The notes below the pieces were generated by a model that was given only the letters and a program-made list of their open reading frames with translations, had not been told where the DNA came from and ran no database searches. The translations under genes and the position numbers were made by a program. Positions 43,151 through 51,579 of a DNA stretch of 64,000 bases are shown in pieces. Source of the DNA: Pelomonas candidula (GTDB taxonomy: Bacteria > Pseudomonadota > Gammaproteobacteria > Burkholderiales > Burkholderiaceae_C); NCBI RefSeq assembly GCF_043555985.1, contig NZ_JBIGIC010000003.1, positions 372,001-436,000 of the forward strand, written 5' to 3'. Numbering within the stretch: position 1 is the first letter of the stretch; every line of letters begins with the position of its first letter.

Positions 43151-44608
43151 ATGACTGCAAGCTACAACCAGATCCTGCTGGCGGCCTGGCGCCAGTCGAA
43201 CACGGACGGCAGCCGCTGGTTCCGCATCGTGTTCTACAGCGTGGTGCTGGTCGGCCTGGCCGTCGCGGTGTGGTTCATGCCGGTCATGCAGATGCGCATC
43301 GCCCTCGTCTGCGCGGTGCTCGTCTTTGCCCTGTTCGGGCTGTGGGTGCTGCTGCTGGTGAGCCTGCTGGAGCAGAACCACCCCACCACCACCCGCCTCG
43401 TGCCCGGCCAGCTGCGGCGGCTGCGCCAGGCCGCGCTGGTCGCTTGGTTGCTGATCAGTGGCGCGCAGGGCGTGCTGGTGTGGCTGATCCTGGCAGAGCG
43501 AGTGCCGTTGGCGCCGCTGCTGCTCGCGGCCGCCGCGGCCGGCGTGGGCGTCGCCTGGACGCAGCGCCACTGGATCTGGGCCATCGTGCTGTACACGGGC
43601 CCCTCCCTCATCACGCCGCTGCACCTGCAGCAGCGCCTGGCACCGCTGTGGCACGCGCTGGTCGATGTCTGGCAGCTGCAGCCCTGGGCCTGGCTGGCGC
43701 TGAGCCTCGTCGTGCTGGGCGCACTGCTGACGCAGGTCTTCGGCAGCGGAGATGCCGCCCACCACGCCGCCTACGAACGGCGCCGGCGCATGCTCAGGGC
43801 CGCACGCAATGGCATGACCGGCAACCGCGCCGGCATCGCCAACCTGGGCCGCGCCGGCGAATGGTTCGCGTGGCCGGTCGACGCCGGCGTCTCCCGGTGG
43901 CTCTCGCATCTGCTGGCCCGGGCGCAACCGACGCAGGCCAGCGTGATGGCTCGGGCCGAACTTGCGCTGCACGGCCTGCAGCACTGGCTGAGCCACTCGG
44001 TCAGCATGGCCCTGACTCTGGCGTGCGTGGTCCTGGGTGGCACCATGACGTTCAGGCTGTTCGGCATCTCGCCCGGCGCCATGTTCAAAGGCATGGCGCC
44101 AGCCATCGCCATCGGGCTGGGCATCGCCGGCTTCAACCCCGGCTTCGGGTTGCGCAACATGCTCTGGCATACGCGGCGCGAACAAGCGCTGCTGGTGCTG
44201 CTGCCCGGCATGCCCCAGGGCCCGCAGCTGAACCGTGCCGTGGCCTTCCTCCAACTGCGCCACTTCCTGCTGGCCTGGCTCGCGACGACGCTGCTGCTGG
44301 TCGGCCTGTTGATGCTGGCCGGCATGCCGTCGCTGCTGAGCCTGTCCATCGCGGCCCTGCCGCTGGGCATCCTGAACCTCACAAACGCGCCGGCCAGGAT
44401 GCGTGCGCCGACGCCATGGGCGACGTCGCGTCCGGTGCTGGGCTTCTTCCTGGCGTACTCGGTGCTGTGGGCGCTGTGCGCCTTCGTGGACGGGCTGGTC
44501 TGGCCGCTGATGGCCGCCAGCGTGGTGCTCAGTACGGTGCTGCTGGCCCGGCGCTGGCGCACGCTGAGCCAGGCGCCATCGGCCCTGCCGGCCGGTCGGC
44601 TGGCCTGA
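43151..44608 (+). CDS. Polytopic membrane protein, probable ABC partner
   Basis: 485 residues with about ten hydrophobic segments, for example FYSVVLVGLAVAVWFMPVM, ALVCAVLVFALFGLWVLLLV and FFLAYSVLWALCAFVDGLVW. The central part (about 205-275) is hydrophilic and arginine-rich. I recognise no domain, but the position right after an ABC ATPase gene and the topology make it the likely permease of an exporter. It lacks a convincing ABC-2 signature, so it could instead be a target or accessory protein. Confidence 0.75.
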   Translation: MTASYNQILLAAWRQSNTDGSRWFRIVFYSVVLVGLAVAVWFMPVMQMRIALVCAVLVFALFGLWVLLLVSLLEQNHPTTTRLVPGQLRRLRQAALVAWLLISGAQGVLVWLILAERVPLAPLLLAAAAAGVGVAWTQRHWIWAIVLYTGPSLITPLHLQQRLAPLWHALVDVWQLQPWAWLALSLVVLGALLTQVFGSGDAAHHAAYERRRRMLRAARNGMTGNRAGIANLGRAGEWFAWPVDAGVSRWLSHLLARAQPTQASVMARAELALHGLQHWLSHSVSMALTLACVVLGGTMTFRLFGISPGAMFKGMAPAIAIGLGIAGFNPGFGLRNMLWHTRREQALLVLLPGMPQGPQLNRAVAFLQLRHFLLAWLATTLLLVGLLMLAGMPSLLSLSIAALPLGILNLTNAPARMRAPTPWATSRPVLGFFLAYSVLWALCAFVDGLVWPLMAASVVLSTVLLARRWRTLSQAPSALPAGRLA

Positions 44609-44729
44609 GCAAGCCCGCCGCAAGCTTCAGAAACCGCCCGTCGCGAGCCGCCCGCCGCTCTTCCGGCGGGGGTGGTGATTCGTGAACTGGCGCACGGACG
44701 TGACAACGCTTGCATCCGCACACTGCGCC

Positions 44730-44830
44730 CCATGCAGTCGGCAAACCCGTTGAAAAGCGGGGACGCAAAGCCTCCGGTCTTCCCTGCCCCCAACCCTTGC
44801 CAAGGGGCAGCAGATAGCGGGGCCGCCCTG
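44730..44830 (+). ncRNA. Cyclic-di-GMP-I riboswitch (GEMM)
   Basis: The aptamer core is nearly identical to the consensus: GGCAAACC (44740-44747), a GAAA tetraloop (44752-44755), then GGGACGCAAAGCC (44760-44772) and CCGG (44774-44777). The second arm carries the tetraloop receptor as GATAGCGGGGCC (44813-44824). It lies about 100 bp upstream of the start of a secreted-protein gene and would respond to the c-di-GMP made by enzymes such as the two GGEEF proteins in this window. It fills most of the otherwise gene-free 317-bp gap 44609-44925. Confidence 0.93.
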
Positions 44831-44831
44831 G

Positions 44832-44892
44832 GCGGACAGGGTCATGTCCGCAGCGTGGCACACGGGGAGGTGCCGGCTACTGCCCGGTAGCC
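44832..44892 (+). promoter_or_regulatory. Probable riboswitch expression platform
   Basis: Two hairpins follow the aptamer: GCGGACA-GGGTCA-TGTCCGC (44832-44851) and GGCTAC-TGCCCG-GTAGCC (about 44875-44892). Neither is followed by a T-run, so control is more likely at translation or by a Rho-dependent route. The first hairpin shares bases with the closing part of the aptamer and could be an alternative structure. Confidence 0.45.
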
Positions 44893-44925
44893 CCACCCAT
44901 GCACCAACCCGAAAGCACTCACGCC

Positions 44926-45789
44926 ATGAAGACCCGCCTCATCACCACCGCCGTACTCGCCGTCATCGCCCAGCAGGGCTTCGCCGCCGACGCGACCGCC
45001 ACGCAGACCGCCCAGCTCACCGGCCTCGTGCGCCTCGTCAAGAGCGATGGCAAGACCGTCATCGCCCAGGCCGCGCCGCTGCTTGTCACCACCAACGTGA
45101 CGACGAGCAAGCTGCCCGAGATCACCGTCAGCGACAAGGACGCCTTCCTGAGCTCGCTGGGCCGCTGCGCCTTCAACTTCCAGTACGACGAGGTCAGCGC
45201 CACGGCCGTGGCCAGCAGCACCAACCGCCTCTACGGCAATGACGCGCTGATCGCACAGAACACGCAGATCGCGCTCACGCCCAAGGTCGTCAGGACGATC
45301 TGGACCCAGCCCTACCTCGTGGCCGGCGCGAACAACGTGAAGATCGTCGTCAACGCCGACTCGAGCGCACCGAGCATCGGCTGGGTGCGCATCAACGTGA
45401 CCGGCACCTGCGGCGCGGCGACACCCGCGCCGGCGCCGGCGCCCACCACGGCCCCCAAGCCCGCGCCCGCCCCGGCGCCCACTGCCTCGGCCCCGACGCC
45501 TGCGCCGGCACCCGTCACCTACATCCAGCCCGGCTCGGGCGACTGGAACAACCTCAACACCGCGTGGGGCTACAGCAACTACGCCGTGACCCAGCTCAAG
45601 GGCAAGGGCTATGCGAAGTACGACGCGGTCGTGCGCCTGAACGCAGCGCTCACCGCGGCGATCACCGCGAAGAAGATCTCCAGCGGCGACTACGCCTCGC
45701 TGATGGCCGCCTGGAACGCGCTGCTGGCCGACCCCGCCTTCAAGGCCGCGATGGCGGCCATCGTGCCGACGACCGCCGGCAGGAAGTGA
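44926..45789 (+). CDS. Secreted two-part protein under c-di-GMP riboswitch control
   Basis: 287 residues from ATG 44926, which gives a clean Sec signal (MKTRLITTAVLAVIAQQGFAAD); an ATG at 44899 would add nine residues. The first part (about 25-165) is strand-rich with two cysteines (RCAFNF, TGTCG) that could form a disulfide. A proline/alanine linker of repeated PAPAP units follows (about 168-205). The C-terminal part (about 206-287) is a small helical region starting PGSGDWNNLNTAWGYSNYAV. I do not recognise a family for either part. Riboswitch control suggests a role in surface attachment, matrix or motility switching. Secretion past the outer membrane is possible. Confidence 0.85.
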   Translation: MKTRLITTAVLAVIAQQGFAADATATQTAQLTGLVRLVKSDGKTVIAQAAPLLVTTNVTTSKLPEITVSDKDAFLSSLGRCAFNFQYDEVSATAVASSTNRLYGNDALIAQNTQIALTPKVVRTIWTQPYLVAGANNVKIVVNADSSAPSIGWVRINVTGTCGAATPAPAPAPTTAPKPAPAPAPTASAPTPAPAPVTYIQPGSGDWNNLNTAWGYSNYAVTQLKGKGYAKYDAVVRLNAALTAAITAKKISSGDYASLMAAWNALLADPAFKAAMAAIVPTTAGRK

Positions 45790-45860
45790 AATCGGCGCCG
45801 CCGGCAAGGCGGCTGCAAGCTCGGCTCTCGCCGAGGTGGCAAGCTGCCGCGCCCTGAGCG

Positions 45861-47783
45861 ATGCTTGCCCCCATGACGACCGCGACCGACGCCTCCACCG
45901 ACACCCCGCCCACGCAGCACCGCCACGGCCTCGCCGCACTGACGCTGGGCGCCATCGGCGTCGTCTACGGCGACATCGGCACCAGCCCGCTCTACACGGT
46001 CAAGGAGATCTTCACGCCGGCCACCGGCGTGGCCGTCACGCCGGACGCGCTGATCGGCGCCATCTCGGCCATCGTCTGGGCGCTGATGCTGGTCGTCACG
46101 CTGAAGTACGTCGTGCTGATCCTGCGCGCCGACAACCGCGGCGAGGGCGGCGGCCTGGCGCTGACGGCGCTGGCCACGCAGGCCGTGCGCGAGCGCCCCG
46201 GCCTGCGCCGCTTCCTGCTGCTGATGGGCGTGTTCGGTGCCACGCTGTTCTACGGCGACAGCGTCATCACGCCGGCCGTCTCCGTGATGGGCGCCATCGA
46301 GGGTCTGGAGATCGTCAGCCCCCACCTCGAAAGCTATGTGCTGCCACTGTCCATCGCGGTGCTCATCGTGCTCTTCGTCGTGCAGAAGCACGGCACCCAT
46401 GTCGTGGGCCGCGTGTTCGGACCGGTCATCCTGCTGTGGTTCGGCGTGCTGGCCGTGACCGGCGCAATGCAGATCGCCCACCAGCCGGCCATCCTCGCGG
46501 CACTGAACCCGCTGCGCGCGCTGGAGTTCCTGGCCGGCCGCGGCTGGCAGGTCTTCGCCGTCGTCGGCGCCATCGTGCTGGCACTGACCGGCGCCGAGGC
46601 GCTGTACGCCGACATGGGCCACTTCGGCGCGAAGCCCATCCGCCTCGCGTGGACAGGCATCGTCTTCCCCGCGCTGGCGCTGAACTACCTCGGCCAGGGT
46701 GCGCTGCTGATGGCCGACCCCGCCGCCATCGACAACCCGTTCTACCGCCTCTTCCCCGCGGCGCTGGTGCTGCCGGTCGTGGTGCTGGCCGCGGCAGCCG
46801 CCGTCATCGCGTCCCAGGCCGTCATCTCCGGCGCCTACTCGATGACCAAGCAGGCCATCCAGCTCGGCTTCCTGCCACGCATGCCGGTGCGCAACACCTC
46901 GGCCGCGGAGGCCGGGCAGATCTACATCTCCAGCGTGAACTGGGCCCTGCTGGCGGGCGTGCTGGGCGCGGTGCTGCTGTTCCGCAGCTCCTCGGCACTG
47001 GCAGGCGCCTACGGCATCGCCGTCACGCTGACGATGATGATCACGACGGTGCTGACCTTCTTCGTCATTCGTCACGGCTGGCGCCTGCCCGCGCCGCTGG
47101 CCTGGGGCGCGACGGCGTTCTTCCTGGCGCTGGACGCGCTGCTGGTGGCCGGCTGTGCGATCAAGATCGTCGACGGCGGCTGGTTCCCGCTGGTGCTGGG
47201 CGGCCTGCTCTTCGTGCTGATGAGCACCTGGGCGCGCGGCCGCAAGGCCATGCAGCAGCACCTGGCCGACGAGGGCATCGAGCTGCTGTCCTTCGTCGAG
47301 TCCCTGCATGCCTACGGCGACGCCGAGCGCCCGCGCGCGGCGCGCACGGCCATCTACCCGGTGGCCAACCCGCAACTGGTGCCACCGGCGCTGCTGCACA
47401 ACCTCAAGCACTACCAGGTGCTGCACGAGCGCAACGTCGTGCTGACGGTGGTCTTCTGCGATCGCCCCTACGTGCCCGACGCCGAGCGCCTGCAGCTCGA
47501 GCAGCTGGCGCCCGACTTCTGGCGGCTGACGCTGACCTACGGCTTCATGGACCAGCCCGACGTGCCGGCAGCGCTGCAGCTCTGCAACGTCCGCGGCCTG
47601 CACACCGAGCCTGCCGAGACCAGCTACTTCCTGAGCCGCGAAACCCTGGTGCCGCGCGCCGGCATGGCGCACTGGCGCGAAGCGCTGTTCGCGGCCATGA
47701 GCCGCAACGCCAGCAGCGCGGCGGACTACTTCCGCCTGCCGGGCAACGCGGTGGTGGAGCTGGGCACCAAGGTCCAGCTCTGA
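45861..47783 (+). CDS. kup: Low-affinity potassium transporter Kup
   Basis: 640 residues. The opening LGAIGVVYGDIGTSPLYTVKEIF is the Kup/HAK/KT signature, followed by twelve membrane segments with LRADNRGEGGGLALTALA, LFYGDSVITPAVSV and GAEALYADMGHFG. The C-terminal 180 residues are a cytoplasmic domain. Kup is a proton-coupled potassium uptake system in the inner membrane. ATG at 45861 and 45873 are both possible starts. It lies 71 bp after the riboswitch-controlled gene, so it may be partly cotranscribed. A GCCGCC-GGCAA-GGCGGC hairpin sits in that gap. Confidence 0.95.
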   Translation: MLAPMTTATDASTDTPPTQHRHGLAALTLGAIGVVYGDIGTSPLYTVKEIFTPATGVAVTPDALIGAISAIVWALMLVVTLKYVVLILRADNRGEGGGLALTALATQAVRERPGLRRFLLLMGVFGATLFYGDSVITPAVSVMGAIEGLEIVSPHLESYVLPLSIAVLIVLFVVQKHGTHVVGRVFGPVILLWFGVLAVTGAMQIAHQPAILAALNPLRALEFLAGRGWQVFAVVGAIVLALTGAEALYADMGHFGAKPIRLAWTGIVFPALALNYLGQGALLMADPAAIDNPFYRLFPAALVLPVVVLAAAAAVIASQAVISGAYSMTKQAIQLGFLPRMPVRNTSAAEAGQIYISSVNWALLAGVLGAVLLFRSSSALAGAYGIAVTLTMMITTVLTFFVIRHGWRLPAPLAWGATAFFLALDALLVAGCAIKIVDGGWFPLVLGGLLFVLMSTWARGRKAMQQHLADEGIELLSFVESLHAYGDAERPRAARTAIYPVANPQLVPPALLHNLKHYQVLHERNVVLTVVFCDRPYVPDAERLQLEQLAPDFWRLTLTYGFMDQPDVPAALQLCNVRGLHTEPAETSYFLSRETLVPRAGMAHWREALFAAMSRNASSAADYFRLPGNAVVELGTKVQL

Positions 47784-47790
47784 CGCGGGC

Positions 47791-48234
47791 CTACTGCCGG
47801 ATCTCCGGCTCGGCCAGCTGAGCCAGCAGCGTCAGCGACTCCTGCCAGCCCAGCATGCAGGCCTCGGCCGGGATCACGTCGGGGATGCCTTCCTGCCGGA
47901 TGTGGACCTCGGTGCCGCAGAACACGGCGCGCAGCTCGACGGTGGTCGTCATCTCGCCGGGCAGGTTGGCGTCGTCGAAGGTGGCCGTGTAGCGCAGCTT
48001 CTGGCCGGGCACCAGCTCCAGGTAGCGCCCGCCGAAGCTGTGGCTGCCGCCGGTCGTGAAGTTCGTGAACGACATGCGCCAGCTGCCACCGACCTGAGCG
48101 TCCATCTCATGCACGGTGCCGGTGAAGCCGAAGGGCGGCAGCCACTTGGCCATCGCGGCCGGCGTCGTGAAGGCGCGGTAGACGCGCTCGGGCGGGCAGC
48201 GCAGCACGCGGTGCAGGGTGACGGTGTTGGCCAT
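47791..48234 (-). CDS. SRPBCC-family protein (AHSA1-like)
   Basis: 147 residues from ATG 48234. HRVLRCPPERVYRAFTTPAAMAKWLPP is the typical first helix and strand of the START-like fold, and GGSWRMSF and GGRYLELVPGQKLRYTATFDD follow the AHSA1 pattern. These small proteins bind hydrophobic ligands; cellular roles vary and are mostly unknown. It is convergent with kup, 7 bp between the stops. Confidence 0.9.
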   Translation of the reverse strand: MANTVTLHRVLRCPPERVYRAFTTPAAMAKWLPPFGFTGTVHEMDAQVGGSWRMSFTNFTTGGSHSFGGRYLELVPGQKLRYTATFDDANLPGEMTTTVELRAVFCGTEVHIRQEGIPDVIPAEACMLGWQESLTLLAQLAEPEIRQ

Positions 48235-48293
48235 GGCAGTCCTTTGGAGTGGATACAGGCACGACGATCGGCACGCCACCGGATCGACAAGCC

Positions 48294-48770
48294 TCAGATC
48301 GGAAGCTCGGTGAAGTAGCGCCCACCGTGGAAGATCAGCGGCTGTGCACCCGGCCGCGACGTGCAGCGCTCCACCTCGCCGACGAAGATGACGTGGTCGC
48401 CCTCCTCGTAGCGGCTGCGGTTGGCGCACTCGAACACGGCCACGGCGCCCTCCAGCACCGGCGCACCGCCGGCGCCCTCGTGCCAGGCCACGCCGGCGAA
48501 GCGGTCGATGTCACGCGTCGCGAAGCGCTGGGCCAGCTCCTTCTGGTCCGCCGCGAGGATGTTGATCGCGTAGTGCGTGCCATGCGTGAACACCGGCAGC
48601 GAGCCCGCGCGCCGCGCCAGACTCCACAGCACCAGCGGCGGGTCCAGCGACACGGAGTTGAAGGAATTGGCCGTCAGGCCCACGAGGCTGCCGTCCGCCG
48701 AGCGCACGGTGACGATGGTCACGCCGGTGGCGAACATGCCGAGGGCGGCGCGGAATTGCTGGGGGTCCAT
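48294..48770 (-). CDS. Flavin reductase family protein
   Basis: 158 residues. FRAALGMFATGVTIVTVR, GLTANSFNSVSLDPPLVLWSL and HYAINILAADQ are the flavin reductase-like signature of short FMN-binding proteins that supply reduced flavin to a two-component monooxygenase. A conserved histidine occurs in EEGDHVIFVGEV. No monooxygenase gene is adjacent. It is on the same strand as the AHSA1-like gene and 59 bp upstream of it. Confidence 0.93.
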   Translation of the reverse strand: MDPQQFRAALGMFATGVTIVTVRSADGSLVGLTANSFNSVSLDPPLVLWSLARRAGSLPVFTHGTHYAINILAADQKELAQRFATRDIDRFAGVAWHEGAGGAPVLEGAVAVFECANRSRYEEGDHVIFVGEVERCTSRPGAQPLIFHGGRYFTELPI

Positions 48771-48806
48771 ATCAATGGCGCCCGGCCGCCCGAAGGCATG
48801 GATGCG

Positions 48807-48843
48807 CCCCCTCGGGGGGCAGCGAGCAGCGCGAGCGTGGGGG
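48807..48843. repeat. GC-rich inverted repeat between divergent genes
   Basis: CCCCCTCGGGGGG and a following AGCGAGCAGCGCGAGCG segment form compact inverted repeats just upstream of the flavin reductase start. Similar CCCCTCGGGGG cores occur at 28934-28944 inside the longer repeat. It looks like another dispersed intergenic element, though the rest of the sequence differs. Confidence 0.4.
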
Positions 48844-48910
48844 CTGATTCATTCAGGTGATTGTCGCCAGTCCTACGGGTGATGCGGCGGCGTCATCGCA
48901 CAATGCCGGC

Positions 48911-49879
48911 ATGCACGCCGACGACTTCCAGATCCACGACGACCTGCAGTTCAGCCATTCCATCGCCCGCCAGTTCGGCGCCTGTGGCGACTGCGTCGCG
49001 GGCCGCTGCGCGCCGAAGCAGCGCGGCCGCCGCCTCTTCACCGGCCTGATGGCTGCGACGGGCGCAGCGGCCTTCGCGCCGGCCTGGGCGCGCGAGGGCG
49101 TGGACGTCGGCCCCAAGAGCAAGTTCACCGGCCTCGTCTCGGCCGAGCAGCTGGAGCGCGAAGGCGGCCAGCAGTACGCGCTGATGATGCAGCAGGCTGA
49201 CCAGCAGCGCGGGCGGGCGCCTTTGCAGCACCCGCAGCTGCAGAGGCTCCGCTACATCGCCCAGCGCATCATCCCGTTCAGTTACGAGTGGAACGACCGC
49301 GCGCGGCAGTGGAAATGGGAGGTCAATCTGCTGGGCGACCCGCAGCTCAACGCCTTCTGCATCCCCGGCGGCAAGATCGCCTTCTACTACGGCATCCTCG
49401 ACAAGCTCAAGCTGGAGGACGACGAGGTCGCCGCCATCATGGGCCACGAGATGGCGCATGCGCTGCGCGAGCACGCGCGCGAGCGGGTCGGCAAGTCGGC
49501 CGCCACCAACCTGGGCGTCGAGGCGCTGTCCGCCCTGCTAGGGCTGGGCAACGTCGGCCGCACCGTGGCCGGCTACGGTGCGGAGATATTCAAGCTGACC
49601 TTCAGCCGCGCGGACGAGACCGAGGCCGACCTCGTCGGCATCGAGCTGGCCGCGCGTGCCGGCTACGACCCGTCCGCCGCGATACGACTGTGGGAAAAGA
49701 TGATGGCCTCCAACAAGGGCGCGCCGCCGCAATGGCTGTCCACCCACCCGGCCAACGCGACGCGCATCCGCGACATCCAGGCCAACCTTCCCAAGGTCCA
49801 GGGCCTGTACCAGCGCGCGCCCAAGCCGGACCAGCGCTTCCCGGTCGCGCCGCCGCTCACGACGCGCTCCGCGAACTGA
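48911..49879 (+). CDS. M48-family metalloprotease with a CxxCxxxxC leader
   Basis: 322 residues from ATG 48911. The zinc motif is IMGHEMAHALREHARER (about residues 177-193), with the third ligand in SRADETEADLVGIELAARAGYDP. STHPANATRI near the end is typical of the BepA/LoiP type. The N-terminus is odd: residues 25-33 read CGDCVAGRC, then RGRRLFTGLMAATGAAAFA (about 38-56) resembles a twin-arginine signal, with cleavage likely after AWA at residue 60. The cysteines would therefore lie in the cytoplasmic leader. A periplasmic quality-control protease is the best guess for the mature part. Confidence 0.9.
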   Translation: MHADDFQIHDDLQFSHSIARQFGACGDCVAGRCAPKQRGRRLFTGLMAATGAAAFAPAWAREGVDVGPKSKFTGLVSAEQLEREGGQQYALMMQQADQQRGRAPLQHPQLQRLRYIAQRIIPFSYEWNDRARQWKWEVNLLGDPQLNAFCIPGGKIAFYYGILDKLKLEDDEVAAIMGHEMAHALREHARERVGKSAATNLGVEALSALLGLGNVGRTVAGYGAEIFKLTFSRADETEADLVGIELAARAGYDPSAAIRLWEKMMASNKGAPPQWLSTHPANATRIRDIQANLPKVQGLYQRAPKPDQRFPVAPPLTTRSAN

Positions 49880-49889
49880 GCGCCGGCCG

Positions 49890-50522
49890 CTACCAGCGCG
49901 CCGGCAGCGTCTTCAGCCGCTGGTACTCGCCGGCGGCGATGCGCTTCAGGTAGCCGCCCAGCTCCAGGTCCTTGACGAGCTTGGACACCATCTCGCGCGA
50001 GCAACCCAGGCGCTGGGCCATGCCCTGGTGCGTCAACGCCAGCAGGCGGCCGTCGCCGGTGGATTCGTCGACGAGGTTCTTCAGCCGCCCGTAGACGTCG
50101 TTCAGCGCCAGCTGCTTGGTCGACAGCGTCGCCGCCCGGGCACGGCGGATGACCTTGGTCAGCAGCTCGAAGGCGAACTCGGGATGCTCGCTGATGTGCG
50201 TCAGCAGGCTGGCGCGCGTGACCATGACAAGCCGGCTGCCCACCTCGGTGATGACGCTGGCCGAGCGCGGCCCGCCGTCCAGGCTCATCTCACCGACGTA
50301 CTCGCCGGGGCCGTAGACGCCGTAGGTGATCTCGCGGCCGCGCGCGTCGCTGCTGTAGGCGCGCAGCGAGCCCGACAGCACGAGGTAGAGGTTGTCGCCA
50401 ACCGAGCCCTCCTCGATCAGCACGACGCCCTTGCGGTAGCTGCGCGAGATGCCGCGCGCGGCGAGCAGACGCAGCGAGGTCGGCAGGGCCAGGAGTTCGT
50501 TGTCGAGGGAATCGTCAGCCAT
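49890..50522 (-). CDS. Crp/Fnr-family transcriptional regulator
   Basis: 210 residues from ATG 50522. The N-terminal cyclic-nucleotide-binding fold shows KGVVLIEEGSVGDNLYLVLSGSLRAY, then YGPGEYVGEMSLDGGPRSASV, a good match to the phosphate-binding cassette. The C-terminal winged helix contains HQGMAQRLGCSREMVSKLVKDLE. No cysteines for an Fe-S cluster are positioned as in Fnr, so a nucleotide or other small ligand is more likely. The target genes are unknown. A longer start at 50597 would run into the promoter region of the LuxR gene side. Confidence 0.92.
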   Translation of the reverse strand: MADDSLDNELLALPTSLRLLAARGISRSYRKGVVLIEEGSVGDNLYLVLSGSLRAYSSDARGREITYGVYGPGEYVGEMSLDGGPRSASVITEVGSRLVMVTRASLLTHISEHPEFAFELLTKVIRRARAATLSTKQLALNDVYGRLKNLVDESTGDGRLLALTHQGMAQRLGCSREMVSKLVKDLELGGYLKRIAAGEYQRLKTLPARW

Positions 50523-50618
50523 CCAGACAGCGCGACGGGCAATAGGCCCGGCCGCGTGTCGGAATGTTAAGTCACCCGACCAGATGACCCGCCGCAACGG
50601 GTTGAAACATCGGATCGA

Positions 50619-51296
50619 TCAGTTGACCAGCTTGGCCGGCCGCAGCGACGACACCAGTGGCGGCAACAGCGCCAGCTGGCGCATCAGCTCGCCGATGCTG
50701 TCGGCGCCGCTCTTGGCGCGGATGCTCTGGATCTGGCTGCGCACCGTGGAGATGGCCACGCCCTGGCGCTGCGCGACCTCGGCCGGCTTGACGCCGTTCG
50801 ACAGCGCCTTCAGCACTTCGGTCTCGGCCGGCGTCAGCTGGTAGCGCAGCGCGAACCACTGCGCGGCGAGGTCACCGCAGAGCTGGCGACGCTCCAGGAT
50901 CAGCAACACGGCGGCCTGGCTGACGTCCCGATTGAGCGGCACCACGACGACGTTGGCGCGACCGCACTCGGCGCGGTCGTCGCCCAGGCGCAGCAGGCAG
51001 CGCCGGCCACTCGCCTCGGCACCTTCCAGCGCCTCGGCCAGCGGCACCGCGTCGGTCAGCAGCCGGGCCCGAAGATGCGGGCCGACCAGCTCCAACGGGT
51101 GGTTGTCGTCCAGCGAGGCCCGCGCCGCGAGGTTGGTGTGCAGCACCCGGCCGGCGCCGTTGAGCAGCACAACGCCGTGGTCCAACTCCTCCAGCACCAG
51201 GCCCATCCACTGCGTCGACAACGACGCAGCCTGGCGACGCTCTTCGCGGGGGCGACCAGGGGCCTGACCCGGTTGAACAAACTCATTCATCCACAT
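50619..51296 (-). CDS. LuxR-type helix-turn-helix regulator with PAS-like N-terminus
   Basis: 225 residues. The start at 51296 has a good ribosome-binding site (AAGGAG, 7 bases upstream). Residues about 30-110 resemble a PAS fold (LEELDHGVVLLNGAGRVLHTN). The C-terminal HTH is LTPAETEVLKALSNGVKPAEVAQRQGVAISTVRSQ (about residues 155-189, in pieces). There is no receiver domain, so it may sense a ligand directly. The neighbouring Crp-type regulator gene follows 96 bp downstream on the same strand. Upstream, 51297-51579 is a 283-bp AT-richer gap that must hold its promoter. Confidence 0.9.
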   Translation of the reverse strand: MWMNEFVQPGQAPGRPREERRQAASLSTQWMGLVLEELDHGVVLLNGAGRVLHTNLAARASLDDNHPLELVGPHLRARLLTDAVPLAEALEGAEASGRRCLLRLGDDRAECGRANVVVVPLNRDVSQAAVLLILERRQLCGDLAAQWFALRYQLTPAETEVLKALSNGVKPAEVAQRQGVAISTVRSQIQSIRAKSGADSIGELMRQLALLPPLVSSLRPAKLVN

Positions 51297-51579
51297 GGCA
51301 GCACTCCTTGGCTCACCCGCTGTGAGCCTTTCCTCAAAGCGTAGGAGAGCACGTTTGCAGTTTGGCGTAAATGTTGCTGGGTGTGTTTGTGAACGAATTA
51401 CCGGCGCGCGTCATGCCCACAAAACGTCATGTCAAGTTAGGGATTGCGGGGCCGATCCCCGTGCGCCTTGTGCACAAAGCACGCTGGAATTAGCTCATGA
51501 CGGAACATTCGTTGGCGTTTCTGTCATCCCCCGTCAGACTGGCAGCGTTCCCTCCCCACCGCCACTGACCACCACGCCG

